From Devosia geojensis (lineage in GTDB: Bacteria; Pseudomonadota; Alphaproteobacteria; Rhizobiales; Devosiaceae): a DNA stretch of 64,000 nt. A program made the position numbers and the translations under genes. How positions within the stretch are numbered: position 1 is the first letter of the stretch; each line of letters opens with the position of its first letter. The DNA is taken from the NCBI RefSeq assembly GCF_000969415.1, contig NZ_JZEX01000088.1:1-64000 (forward strand), in the 5' to 3' direction. Below are positions 34,988 to 42,991 of this stretch, in pieces. The notes below the pieces were generated by a model. That model had not been told where the DNA came from. It searched no databases and worked only from the letters and a program-made list of their open reading frames with translations.

Positions 34988-35125
34988 ATGCAGCTCGTCG
35001 AGGCCGGCACGCCCTACGCCAATCCCCGCTTCGGACAGCGATTGGCCGACTGCCAGTTCCTCGCCTGCTGCTGGCAGGTTGAAAACTGCCAGTATGTCGT
35101 CAAGACCTTCCGTATCCGGCTTTGA
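34988..35125 (+). CDS. Possible small cysteine-containing ORF
   Basis: A 45-codon frame starts with an ATG eight bases after the AraC gene and stops just before the MFS gene. Its product has four cysteines (DCQFLACCW and ENCQY). The DNA contains the sequence ACTGCCAGT twice and its inverse CTGGCAG once, so the stretch may be a structured or regulatory spacer instead of a gene. I do not recognise the protein. Confidence 0.2.
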   Translation: MQLVEAGTPYANPRFGQRLADCQFLACCWQVENCQYVVKTFRIRL

Positions 35126-35136
35126 GGCATCCGCCC

Positions 35137-37389
35137 GTGTCCACCGCGCCCGAGTTGACCGACTACGAAAAGCTCCGCCGCCTGCCGTTCCTCTATCTCT
35201 ATTCCGCCCTTACGGCCACCGCGGTGCTCTGCACGGTCGGGGCGCCGCTGGTGTTGTTCTCGGCCGAATTGGGCATCGACAAGGACCGCATCGGCCTCAT
35301 CGGCGGCATCCTGCCTTTCTTCCAGATCCTGGGTATTACCAGCCTGCCGATCATCCTGCGCTTCGGTATGCGCCGCGTCGCCGCCCTCGCGCTTCTGGCG
35401 CGCTACATCTTCCTCGTGCCGCTGTTCTTCGCGCCGCAATTCATCGACGCCCCCGACGTCGCGTTCGCGCTGATCTTCGGCGCCGTCATCGCCTACGCCA
35501 TCTGCCGCACCCTCTCGGAGGCCGCGGTGACGCCGTGGCAGCAGGAGTTCATCCCCCGCCTCGTGCGGGGCCAGATCAGCGGCCGCATCGCCATCGCCTA
35601 TCTGCCGGTGGCGCTGATCGGTTCCTTCCTCATCCAGCTCTGGCTGGATGGGCGGGACGGCATCGAGCGCTTCTACCCCGTCTTCGTCATCGGTATCGTC
35701 ATCGGTGCTTTGGGCGCTCTTTGTCTCTTCGGCCTTGGCGGCGGCGCGCCAAGGCAGGCGGCCGGAGGATCATCTCAGCTGCTGGGTAATCTGCGCGTGC
35801 CCCTGCGCGACCGCAATTTCCTCGCCTTCCTGTTCTCCTCGGGCAGCCAGTACCTGATCTTCTCGGCGATGAACGTCTTCCTGCTGCTGTTCTTCCGCGA
35901 ACGGCTCGGCATCTCCAGCGGCCAGCTTGTGCTCATGGCCGCGCTCGTGCCGGTGGGTGCTGCTGCCGGCAGCTATGCCGCCGGCTGGTTCGTCGACCGC
36001 CACGGCACGCGCGCCATCCGCATCACCCTGCAGGCCCTGCAGGTCGTGCTTCTGCTCGTCCTGCCTTTCGTCCATGCCGGCATTCCCGGCGTCGAGCTCC
36101 TGGCGGGCGCCGTCTTCCTGCTGTTCGGTTTCCTGGTCCAGGGCGCCATGGTGCCGGGCAGCATCTACATGCTGAACTACGTGCCCCCGGCCCATCGCGA
36201 GAGCTATATGGCTCTGGCCTACAGCAGCGACGGCATCTTCGGCGGCGGCCTCACCGTCCTTGCCGGCGTGCTCGTGCAGCACTTCGAGCCGACGGGCATC
36301 ACCGCCGCAGGCGTTCACCTGGGCGGCTATGAACTTCTCTTCCTCGCCGGCGCCCTCGCCACGGCGCTTTCGGCCTTGGTGTTCTCGCAGCTTCAGGAAG
36401 AAGGCGCCACCGGCGTCCGCGACTTCCTCGGCCAGTTCTATTCCGGCAATCCGCTCCGCGCGCTCTGGAGCATCCAGCGCTTCTCCAGCTTCACCTCCGA
36501 GCAACGGCGGCGCGACCTCGCCTATGGCTTCGGCGGCATCGGCAGCACCCTGGCCCGGAACGAGTTGATCGGCGCGCTCTCCGATCCGAGTTTCGACGTT
36601 CGCCACGAAGCCATCCGGGCCCTCGGCCGCCTGCCGCCCTCTCCTGCCGCCATCCGGGCGCTCGAGGAGATGCTCAGCTATGACGGGCTGATCGAACTGC
36701 AATATGCCGCGCTCGAATCCCTGGGCCAATTGCGCTCCACTGCGAGCGCCGGCGCCATCGCCGCCTTCCTCGACAATCCCAACCGGCTGCTGCGCTCGCG
36801 CGCCGCCCGCTCCCTCGGCGATATCCGCAGCCCCGCCCAGCTGCCGGCCATCCGTGCGATGCTGGCCGACGATCCCGATATCGATTGCCGCCTGGCGGCC
36901 GCCTCGGCCCTCGGCAAATATGGCGACCGTCAGAGTGTCCCGGCGCTCGTCGCCGTCTACGTCCAACAAGCGGTGGACGGCGGCCATGTCAGCGAGCCGC
37001 GCAGCAAGGTGGTTCTGCTGGCCATCGCCAAGATCCTGCACGTCGAAGAACGTTTCGCGCGCAACTGGCGCCGCGAGGAGAAGATGCCCGGCTATTGCCT
37101 GCCCGAACTTCTGGGCAAGGTCGCCAAGGCGATGCCGTCGGGCGAAGCTGCCCGAATCCGTGCCCGGACACTGCAGGCCGCGGCCAGCGAATTTGGCAAC
37201 GGCCCTACCGAAACCGCATTCGCCGCCCTCCAGGCCCTGCGACCCGATATCGCTGCCGCCAGCCACAAAGACCGTGATCTCGTTCTGGCCTTACTCGACG
37301 GCACAGCACATCTGACAGAGCCGCACCGGGCCCTCATGGTCCTGCTCGCCGTATCGATGCGCGCTGTTCTGCCCCGCGCGAAAAACTAG
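35137..37389 (+). CDS. MFS transporter with C-terminal HEAT-repeat domain
   Basis: The 750-residue protein has about twelve membrane segments between residues 15 and 430, with MFS-like features such as GSYAAGWFVDRHGTRAIR. It then has a soluble domain from about residue 470. In that domain LIGALSDPSFDVRHEAIRALGRL, LEEMLSYDGLIELQYAALESLGQL, IAAFLDNPNRLLRSRAARSLGDI and IRAMLADDPDIDCRLAAASALGKYGD are consecutive HEAT repeats, followed by more helices. The start is a GTG at 35137 with GAGG nine bases before. The HEAT part may sense substrate or dock a partner on the cytoplasmic side; that is inference. Confidence 0.78.
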   Translation: MSTAPELTDYEKLRRLPFLYLYSALTATAVLCTVGAPLVLFSAELGIDKDRIGLIGGILPFFQILGITSLPIILRFGMRRVAALALLARYIFLVPLFFAPQFIDAPDVAFALIFGAVIAYAICRTLSEAAVTPWQQEFIPRLVRGQISGRIAIAYLPVALIGSFLIQLWLDGRDGIERFYPVFVIGIVIGALGALCLFGLGGGAPRQAAGGSSQLLGNLRVPLRDRNFLAFLFSSGSQYLIFSAMNVFLLLFFRERLGISSGQLVLMAALVPVGAAAGSYAAGWFVDRHGTRAIRITLQALQVVLLLVLPFVHAGIPGVELLAGAVFLLFGFLVQGAMVPGSIYMLNYVPPAHRESYMALAYSSDGIFGGGLTVLAGVLVQHFEPTGITAAGVHLGGYELLFLAGALATALSALVFSQLQEEGATGVRDFLGQFYSGNPLRALWSIQRFSSFTSEQRRRDLAYGFGGIGSTLARNELIGALSDPSFDVRHEAIRALGRLPPSPAAIRALEEMLSYDGLIELQYAALESLGQLRSTASAGAIAAFLDNPNRLLRSRAARSLGDIRSPAQLPAIRAMLADDPDIDCRLAAASALGKYGDRQSVPALVAVYVQQAVDGGHVSEPRSKVVLLAIAKILHVEERFARNWRREEKMPGYCLPELLGKVAKAMPSGEAARIRARTLQAAASEFGNGPTETAFAALQALRPDIAAASHKDRDLVLALLDGTAHLTEPHRALMVLLAVSMRAVLPRAKN

Positions 37390-37892
37390 GGTTTTGATCC
37401 GTCCTGCTTGGCTTTGCGCCCGGGCCAGCTCATCAGCAGCCGCGCCGATTTCTCGGCCTCGCGCGCCTTGGCCGGATCCTTGAAGATGCGGCTGACGCAG
37501 CGCGGCTCGGTGCGGCTGATCGCGTCATAGACCAGGTGGTAGCCGGTCTTGTCCATGATCGGGCCGATCCAGCCGGCGCAATGGTCGCAATAGCGCTCCA
37601 TCGGCTCGGCATCATTGTCCATCGCCTTGGTCAGGCTCGGACATTTATGCATGTGCAGCTCGATATGCTCGTCATCGACGATCAGGTCGAGATCGCAATT
37701 CTCCTCGTCCCGGATCACCGACCAATATTCGTACATGCCCTCAAAGCCCTTGGTTTCAATCAGCTCCAGGATGTGGCGCTCCTGGTTCTTGCTGATTTCG
37801 AGCCAGTAGAGCTCGAGGTCCTCCTCGCCCCGGCTCTCCAGGAACTTGAAGACCTCGTTGTAAAAGCGGGTGAAATGGTCGCTCGGGATCAT
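37386..37892 (-). CDS. Small protein resembling L-2-amino-thiazoline-4-carboxylate hydrolase (copy B)
   Basis: The 168-residue protein has no signal peptide. Its second half has KCPSLTKAM, YCDHCAGWIGPIMDKTGYHLVYDAI and RTEPRCVSRIF. This cysteine pattern (Cys-Pro, Cys-x2-Cys, then Cys before the last strand) looks like the ATC-hydrolase-like family. The neighbouring gene encodes a shorter relative with the same layout, and the two genes overlap by four bases (ATGA). Function is unproven. Its stop shares the palindrome CTAG with the convergent MFS gene. Confidence 0.5.
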   Translation of the reverse strand: MIPSDHFTRFYNEVFKFLESRGEEDLELYWLEISKNQERHILELIETKGFEGMYEYWSVIRDEENCDLDLIVDDEHIELHMHKCPSLTKAMDNDAEPMERYCDHCAGWIGPIMDKTGYHLVYDAISRTEPRCVSRIFKDPAKAREAEKSARLLMSWPGRKAKQDGSKP

Positions 37893-38353
37893 GCGCGCCT
37901 CCGGATGACTTGGCGGCAGGCGCCCGGCCCGGTAATTTCGGTATCGATCCGATAGGCCGAGCCTTCGGCGATGGCCTCGTTGACCTTGCTCGTCTGGTCG
38001 CAGAAATAGGGCGACACTGCCGGGGCGATCTTGGCGACGTGGTGGTAAGCGGTACAGCGGCGCACCGTCAGCACGATCTCGTCCTCGCCCACGGCTATGT
38101 CGTAGTCGGCATTCTCGCGGTCGAAGAAGTGCCGCCAGTGGCGCACCATCTCGTCGGGGTCGCCATCCAGCATGTGCTGGCGCAGGTCGCGGTAGACGTC
38201 CTTGCCGACCTTGGCGAAAATCTCGTGCAGCACCTCGATGCCGTAGCGCTCGACGATGAAGTCGATGGTCGTGTTGACCGCCCCGTGGAAATCGAGGTGG
38301 ACGTTGCCGTCCTCCTGATAGCGCAGGGATTTCTCAAGCTGCTGCCGGGGCAT
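37889..38353 (-). CDS. Small protein resembling L-2-amino-thiazoline-4-carboxylate hydrolase (copy A)
   Basis: The 154-residue protein has an N-terminal helical part (VNTTIDFIVERYGIEVLHEIFAKVGKDVYRDLR) and a C-terminal part with VRRCTAYHHV, SPYFCDQTSKVNEAIAEGSAYRI and GPGACRQVIRR, a cysteine spacing like copy B. The pattern matches the ATC-hydrolase-like family. The ATG at 38353 is chosen because it follows GGCGAG; it overlaps the end of nagA by 20 bp. The pair probably acts together, perhaps as a heteromer. Confidence 0.5.
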   Translation of the reverse strand: MPRQQLEKSLRYQEDGNVHLDFHGAVNTTIDFIVERYGIEVLHEIFAKVGKDVYRDLRQHMLDGDPDEMVRHWRHFFDRENADYDIAVGEDEIVLTVRRCTAYHHVAKIAPAVSPYFCDQTSKVNEAIAEGSAYRIDTEITGPGACRQVIRRRA

Positions 38354-39527
38354 CTGCTCGCCTGTAGAATGACTGTCCGCCAATGATCGTCTCCACCACC
38401 GAAAGATCGAGCGGGTCGAGCACGGCGAAATCAGCCAGCTTGCCCTTCTCGATGCTGCCCATATCCCGCTGGCGGCCAATCACCCGCGCTGGCACCAGGC
38501 TGCCGGCATGAGCCGCCTGCACCAGGTCCGCCCCGGCCATCGCCATGTAGTTGCGCATGCCTTCGTCCGGCGTCAGCGACGACCCACAGAGCCCGCCATT
38601 GCGGTCGCGCACCGCCTTGCCGGGCGCGCTGGTCACGAAATAGCCGGGATAGAACTCGAATTCCGTGCCGGGAAGACCAGCATACTTCATCGAGTCCGTC
38701 TCGAGGAAGACGCGATCGACCGGCAATTGCGCCAGGATGCGCAGCAGCTTGGGATGGGCATGGATGCCGTCGGCCACCACGCCCAGCGCAAGGTGCCGCT
38801 CCGCCAGAAGGGCGTCCGGCAGTGAAAACACATGCACGCCGGAGTCATCGGGCGGTAGCGTTTGCATCACGTCGTACATGTGCGTCACCGCATCGATGCC
38901 CCAGCCCACATAGCGTGAAACGTCGTCCGGCGCCGCCCGGCTGTGCCCAAGATGGACCGACGCGCCATTGTCCTTCATCGTGCGGATGAAGGCTTCGGCG
39001 CCGGGCAACTCAGGAGCGATGGTGACAGCCGCCAGCCGCCCATGGGCATTGTCGAGCATAAGCGCGGCCAGCTCGGAGGAAGGCAATTGCAGGTTCTGCG
39101 GATTGTGTGCACCCGGCGAATTGAAGCACGGTCCCTCGCTGTGGATGCCGATGGCGCGCGCCCCTTGCGCCCGGCCGCAAGCCGCCGACAGACGGGTCAG
39201 CACGTCGGCAAAGGCGCGTGGCGGCTGGCAGCCGATGGAAGGGAGAAACCCGGTTACCCCCCGGGCGGGCAGCTTGGCCGCCGAATCGGCCACGCCCTCC
39301 GGCGTCGCATCCGAATAGAGGTTGACATCGAACCCATGCTGCAGAAGGTCGATGAGACCCGGGAAGATCAGCCTGCCCCGGCAATCGAGCACCTTCCAGT
39401 CCTCACCCACGGGTGTGCCGGGAAGTGCGAGATCGACGATACGGTCGTCTTCGATCAGCAGGTCGCGCAGAACGACGCCGGTGGGGGTAACGACAAGCGC
39501 TCCGGCCCACTTCTGCTTGACACCCAT
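38334..39527 (-). CDS. NagA-like N-acetylglucosamine-6-phosphate deacetylase family amidohydrolase
   Basis: The 397-residue protein follows the NagA layout: PGLIDLLQHG at the end of strand one, IHSEGPCFNSPGAHNP with the metal Glu131, VHLGHSRAA (His195), DAVTHMYDVM (His216), VADGIHAHP and the catalytic Asp278 in LETDSM. The first His-x-His metal pair is missing (Leu-Leu-Gln-His), as in the single-metal NagA type of E. coli. With no sugar kinase or nagB nearby, the real substrate may be a different N-acyl or cyclic amide compound. It heads a three-gene leftward unit with the ATC-hydrolase-like pair. Confidence 0.75.
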   Translation of the reverse strand: MGVKQKWAGALVVTPTGVVLRDLLIEDDRIVDLALPGTPVGEDWKVLDCRGRLIFPGLIDLLQHGFDVNLYSDATPEGVADSAAKLPARGVTGFLPSIGCQPPRAFADVLTRLSAACGRAQGARAIGIHSEGPCFNSPGAHNPQNLQLPSSELAALMLDNAHGRLAAVTIAPELPGAEAFIRTMKDNGASVHLGHSRAAPDDVSRYVGWGIDAVTHMYDVMQTLPPDDSGVHVFSLPDALLAERHLALGVVADGIHAHPKLLRILAQLPVDRVFLETDSMKYAGLPGTEFEFYPGYFVTSAPGKAVRDRNGGLCGSSLTPDEGMRNYMAMAGADLVQAAHAGSLVPARVIGRQRDMGSIEKGKLADFAVLDPLDLSVVETIIGGQSFYRRADAPAAA

Positions 39528-39540
39528 CGGCGAACCCTTA

Positions 39541-39572
39541 TTAGCATGTTATTATGCTAATGAGTTAACTCA
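39541..39572. promoter_or_regulatory. Two adjacent palindromes in the nagA/SDR divergent gap
   Basis: The 64-bp divergent gap contains TTAGCATgttattATGCTAA (39541-39560), a perfect inverted repeat with seven-base arms. Immediately after it comes the perfect 12-bp palindrome TGAGTTAACTCA (39561-39572). Both are well placed to control the two divergent genes. The GntR-LacI-type regulator encoded at 40359 is the most likely ligand-responsive binder. Confidence 0.65.
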
Positions 39573-39591
39573 GTTCGGATCGGGTGTAAAC

Positions 39592-40362
39592 ATGGATCGG
39601 CGCACCGTCTGCGTTACCGGATCGAGCCATGGCATCGGCCTCGCCATCGCCAGGGCCTTCGCTACGGCCGGCGCCCGTGTGATCATCAATTCCCATCGAG
39701 ATGACGAGCATGCTCAAAAGGCTCTCTCCGAACTTTCGGCGCTGACCGAAACCGCCTTCATAAAGGCCGACCTGTCCCAGCCCGGCGAGGCCGGGCGCCT
39801 GGTCGAGGCGGCCTATGGGCGATGGGGACGGCTCGACACCCTGGTCAACAATGCCGGCACTTTCCTCGATACGCCTTTCGGCGAGCTCACCGAGGCCGCA
39901 TTCGACCGCACCTTCGCGCTGAACGTGCGCGCCTATCTCTTTGCCAGCCAGGCCTTCGCCAGCCGCGTCGCGGCCGGCCAGGTCAATCCCAGCATCATCT
40001 GCGTGGGCTCGACCAACTCCATGGCGGCCGAGCGCGACAGCGTCGCCTACGACGCCTCCAAGGGCGCCGTGCTCATGCTGGTCAGGTCCATGGCCGTCAC
40101 GCTCGCCCACCGCGGCATCCGCGTCAACGGAATCGGCCCGGGACTGGTGCATACGCCGCTGACGGCGGCCGGGCTCCAGTCCGAGAGCCGCCGGCAATTG
40201 CTGGAGCGGCAGATTCCGCTGGGACGCATCGGCGAGCCCGATGATATCGGTGGTGCCGCAGTCTTTCTTGCGTCAGAAGAGGCCCGCTATATCACGGGGC
40301 AGATGCTGTTCATCGATGGTGGTATCCTGGCCAATCAAATGTCCTGGGGCGAAGAACCGTGA
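39592..40362 (+). CDS. Short-chain dehydrogenase/reductase
   Basis: The 256-residue protein has TGSSHGIGLAIA as cofactor loop, NNAGTF, a serine segment ICVGSTNSM, the catalytic YDASKGAVL and GLVHTPLTAAG, and ends with ITGQMLFIDGGI. It is a classical SDR of the 3-oxoacyl-ACP-reductase-like group, substrate unknown. The ATG at 39592 is used. Its stop overlaps the GTG of the following regulator (GTGA), so both are in one operon with the RidA gene. Confidence 0.9.
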   Translation: MDRRTVCVTGSSHGIGLAIARAFATAGARVIINSHRDDEHAQKALSELSALTETAFIKADLSQPGEAGRLVEAAYGRWGRLDTLVNNAGTFLDTPFGELTEAAFDRTFALNVRAYLFASQAFASRVAAGQVNPSIICVGSTNSMAAERDSVAYDASKGAVLMLVRSMAVTLAHRGIRVNGIGPGLVHTPLTAAGLQSESRRQLLERQIPLGRIGEPDDIGGAAVFLASEEARYITGQMLFIDGGILANQMSWGEEP

Positions 40363-41354
40363 ACGTTGAACTGACGCCGCGCCATCTCCAGCTTCGCGAC
40401 CTCTTGCTGCGCCGCTGGAAGACCAACGGCCTCAAGGCCGGCGACAAGATCGAATCGCAGAACGAGATCATCAAGTTCTGCGATTTCTCGCTGATCACCG
40501 TCATCAAGACGCTCAAGGATCTCGAGAGCGAGGGCGTCATCCGCCGGCAGGTCGGGCGCGGCTCGTTCCTCGTGCAGGCGCCGTGGGCCGAGGAGCATCA
40601 CCGCGTCGGCTTCTTCTACAACCGCAACATCGTCGGCGACGGCATCTTCAACAACGAGTTCTACACTCGCCTGGTCATCGCCCTCGAAAAGGGCGTGGTC
40701 TCGGACGGACACGAATTCATCATGGGCAGCTTCACCCACGCCAAGATGCCCGTGACCCTGTGGGACCGCCTCGACATGGTGGTGCTGACCGGCATCACCG
40801 GCGAAACCGACATCTCGGCTCTCAGCCAGACCACCAGCCAGATCAGCGTGCTCGACGCCCTGATCGACCTGCCGGGCGTCCACAGCTACCGATTGGACTA
40901 TGCTCCCGCCTTCCGGGAGATGTTCGCCCGGTTCGGCTCAAAGCCCAACCGCGTCCTCTACCTCGATACCGTCCACGTCTCCACCGAGCAGGCGGCGCGC
41001 CTCGCCGCCTTCAAGGCGGCCTGCGGCGAAACCGATGCGCTGCAGACGCTGCGCATCGCCACCGTCAATCAGGAAGACCAGTCATCCGATTTCGCTCCGC
41101 TCGAACGGGCCATCGCCGAATTCCAGCCGGACCTCATCTGCGGCTACATGCATCGCAGCTGGCATTCGCGCATGGCCGAGGTGCTGTCCAAGCCGGTGCG
41201 CATCTATCCCTTCGGCCTCGATTCCTCCCGACCCGGTTTCGTCGTGACCAGCGACGACTGGATGAAATCCACCCTGCCGATGATCTACCGGAAACTCGAG
41301 GACCGCCGCGCAGAAGGGGAAGTGCACAACTTCCCCGCCCATTTTGTTCCCTAA
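40359..41354 (+). CDS. GntR-type regulator with periplasmic-binding-protein-like sensor domain
   Basis: The 331-residue protein has an N-terminal GntR winged helix (LRDLLLRRWKTNGLKAGDKIESQNEIIKFCDFSLITVIKTLKDLESEGVIRRQVGRGSFLV). After this comes a LacI-like ligand-binding domain of about 250 residues (RVGFFYNRNIVGDGIFNNEFYTRLVIALEKG onward) instead of the more common FCD or UTRA domain. The start is a GTG coupled to the SDR stop. It probably controls the divergent nagA and SDR units through the palindromes between them. Confidence 0.82.
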   Translation: MNVELTPRHLQLRDLLLRRWKTNGLKAGDKIESQNEIIKFCDFSLITVIKTLKDLESEGVIRRQVGRGSFLVQAPWAEEHHRVGFFYNRNIVGDGIFNNEFYTRLVIALEKGVVSDGHEFIMGSFTHAKMPVTLWDRLDMVVLTGITGETDISALSQTTSQISVLDALIDLPGVHSYRLDYAPAFREMFARFGSKPNRVLYLDTVHVSTEQAARLAAFKAACGETDALQTLRIATVNQEDQSSDFAPLERAIAEFQPDLICGYMHRSWHSRMAEVLSKPVRIYPFGLDSSRPGFVVTSDDWMKSTLPMIYRKLEDRRAEGEVHNFPAHFVP

Positions 41355-41368
41355 TTCAAGGAATGACG

Positions 41369-41767
41369 ATGCTCAAGCTTATCGACAGCGGCGCCCGCTC
41401 CCATCTGCCCTTCAGCCCGGCCTTCATTGCCGGCGACCTGATGTTCGTATCCGGGCAGGCCTCGGTCGATCGCGACACCGGCGCCATCATTCCGGGCACC
41501 TTCGAGGAAGAGATGCGCCGTTCGATCGAGAACCTGCGGGCGATCCTGAAAGCCGGCGGGCTCAGTCTCGACCACGTCGTCAACGTCAAGGCCTACCTCG
41601 CGAACGAAGCAGACGGCGAGCTCTACAACCGCATCTATCCCGAATATTTCAGCGATCCGCGCCCCAGCCGCAGCACCATCGTCGGCGTGCTCGGCACCAA
41701 ACTCAAATTCGAGCTTGATTGCGTCGCCTATGTCGGCGCCACCCGCCAGCAGGCCCAACGCGTCTGA
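41369..41767 (+). CDS. RidA/YjgF family protein
   Basis: The 132-residue protein has the RidA fold: HLPFSPAFIAGDLMFVSGQASVDRDTG, EEEMRRSIENLRAILKAGGLSLDHVVNVKAYLANE, NRIYPEYFSDPRPSRSTIVG. The conserved arginine in RPSRST, part of the imine-binding site, is present. RidA proteins hydrolyse reactive enamines and imines from amino acid metabolism. I use the ATG at 41369 because AAGGA is six bases before it. It ends the SDR-GntR unit, suggesting an imine-type intermediate in this pathway. Confidence 0.85.
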   Translation: MLKLIDSGARSHLPFSPAFIAGDLMFVSGQASVDRDTGAIIPGTFEEEMRRSIENLRAILKAGGLSLDHVVNVKAYLANEADGELYNRIYPEYFSDPRPSRSTIVGVLGTKLKFELDCVAYVGATRQQAQRV

Positions 41768-41946
41768 CGTCCGCCGGTGCGCCGGGAAATCCGGGAGCAG
41801 CCCCGAACACGGGCAACCGCTATCGCCCATCCAGCCCGAGCGGATCGGCCTCGAGCGGCCAGGTCCTCCTGCACGTCAGAACGCTACTGCAGCCTGCCAT
41901 GTCCGGTAAGCGGCGTCGGTTTCGTTAGAAGGAACGAATGCGCTGA

Positions 41947-42729
41947 CTAGACACCACCCCGCAGCGAAATTTGCGGCAGGGCCGCGGTGATCCGGCGCGA
42001 CGCCTCCTGCAGGGCCTCGGCCGCGCGGTCCACCAGCGTCTTCATCCGGTTGTCCGGCGCCGACAAGCTCACCGCCGCGATCGGGTAGCCGTACCCGTCC
42101 AGGATCGGCACGCCGATGCAGGCGATGCCGTCCTCGTTCTCGCCGATCTCGATAGCGTAGCCGCGCCGGCGCGCGTCATCGACATGGCGACGGAACGTGC
42201 GGGCGTCCGCAACCGTGCGGTATGTGCGCGGCTCGAAGTTCACCGGCAATCCCTGCACCTGCTCTTCGGGCAGGAAGGCCGCGATCGCCTTGCCCAGCGA
42301 GGTGGAATGGATGGGATTCCGATGTCCGATGCGCGCCTGGAAGCGTTGCGACCGGTTGGCCTCGCGAATATCGACATAGACGATGTCGCTCCGCGACAAG
42401 ACCGCCAGGTTCACGGTTTCGCGAAAGCCCCCCACCAGCTTGTCGAGTTCGCCCTGCGCAGTGCTGCGCAGGCTGTGATAGACCGCATCGAGCCGCGCCA
42501 GCTCTCGGAAGCGCTCTCCGACGCCATACCGATCCTGTTCGATGTTGTGCGAGAAGAGCCCTGCCGCCGACAATGTCTGCAGGTAGCGGAACACCGTGGT
42601 CTTAGGCATGTCCAGCGCCTGCACGACCTCGGTCAGCGTCACGTCATGGGCCTGGCTGGCCACATAGGCGAAAACCTGCATCGCCTTGGCCACCGGCAGC
42701 ACGGCGTACTGGTCCCCTGCCTTGCTCAT
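41947..42729 (-). CDS. IclR family transcriptional regulator
   Basis: The 260-residue protein has an N-terminal winged helix (AMQVFAYVASQAHDVTLTEVVQALDMPKTTVFRYLQTLSAAGLF) and a C-terminal IclR effector domain (NLAVLSRSDIVYVDIREANRSQRFQARIGHRNPIHSTSLGKAIAAFL). GIACIGVPILDGYGYPIAAVSLSAPDNRM completes that domain. It is divergent from the second dipeptide-type transporter operon and probably regulates it. The ATG at 42729 gives the family start. The 179 bp beyond its stop show no gene. Confidence 0.9.
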   Translation of the reverse strand: MSKAGDQYAVLPVAKAMQVFAYVASQAHDVTLTEVVQALDMPKTTVFRYLQTLSAAGLFSHNIEQDRYGVGERFRELARLDAVYHSLRSTAQGELDKLVGGFRETVNLAVLSRSDIVYVDIREANRSQRFQARIGHRNPIHSTSLGKAIAAFLPEEQVQGLPVNFEPRTYRTVADARTFRRHVDDARRRGYAIEIGENEDGIACIGVPILDGYGYPIAAVSLSAPDNRMKTLVDRAAEALQEASRRITAALPQISLRGGV

Positions 42730-42991
42730 CGCAAAATCCCTCGAACAGTGCAACGGAAGCGCTCCGCGGCGCCCAATCGGACATGATAGGAGGACATGCT
42801 GCTCGCCCTGTCAACAGAGGCCAAATCTGCCCAACACTTGTGCAGGAGAAGCCCTCTTTTTTCGTGAAGCGAAACACGGTCGCATTTACAGATTTCGCTC
42901 GAAGGCTTCTCTGTGAACGAGCCGACTGCCGAAGGGCGCCTCGCCATGCGAGGCGGCAGGAACAGGCTGCACGAGCAAGGGAACGACCAAC
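42730..42991. promoter_or_regulatory. Divergent region between the IclR gene and the second transporter operon
   Basis: These 262 bp hold no convincing gene. An inverted repeat TTTCGtgaagCGAAA at 42860-42874, followed by a further TTTCGCTCGAA nearby, is a candidate IclR operator, but it is short and unproven. An AAGGGA ribosome site precedes the binding-protein ATG. Confidence 0.35.

Noticed and set aside
18199-39527. Complete sialic acid catabolic pathway
   Set aside because: A NanA-like lyase and a NagA-like protein exist but lie 20 kb apart, and no NanK, NanE or NagB was found.
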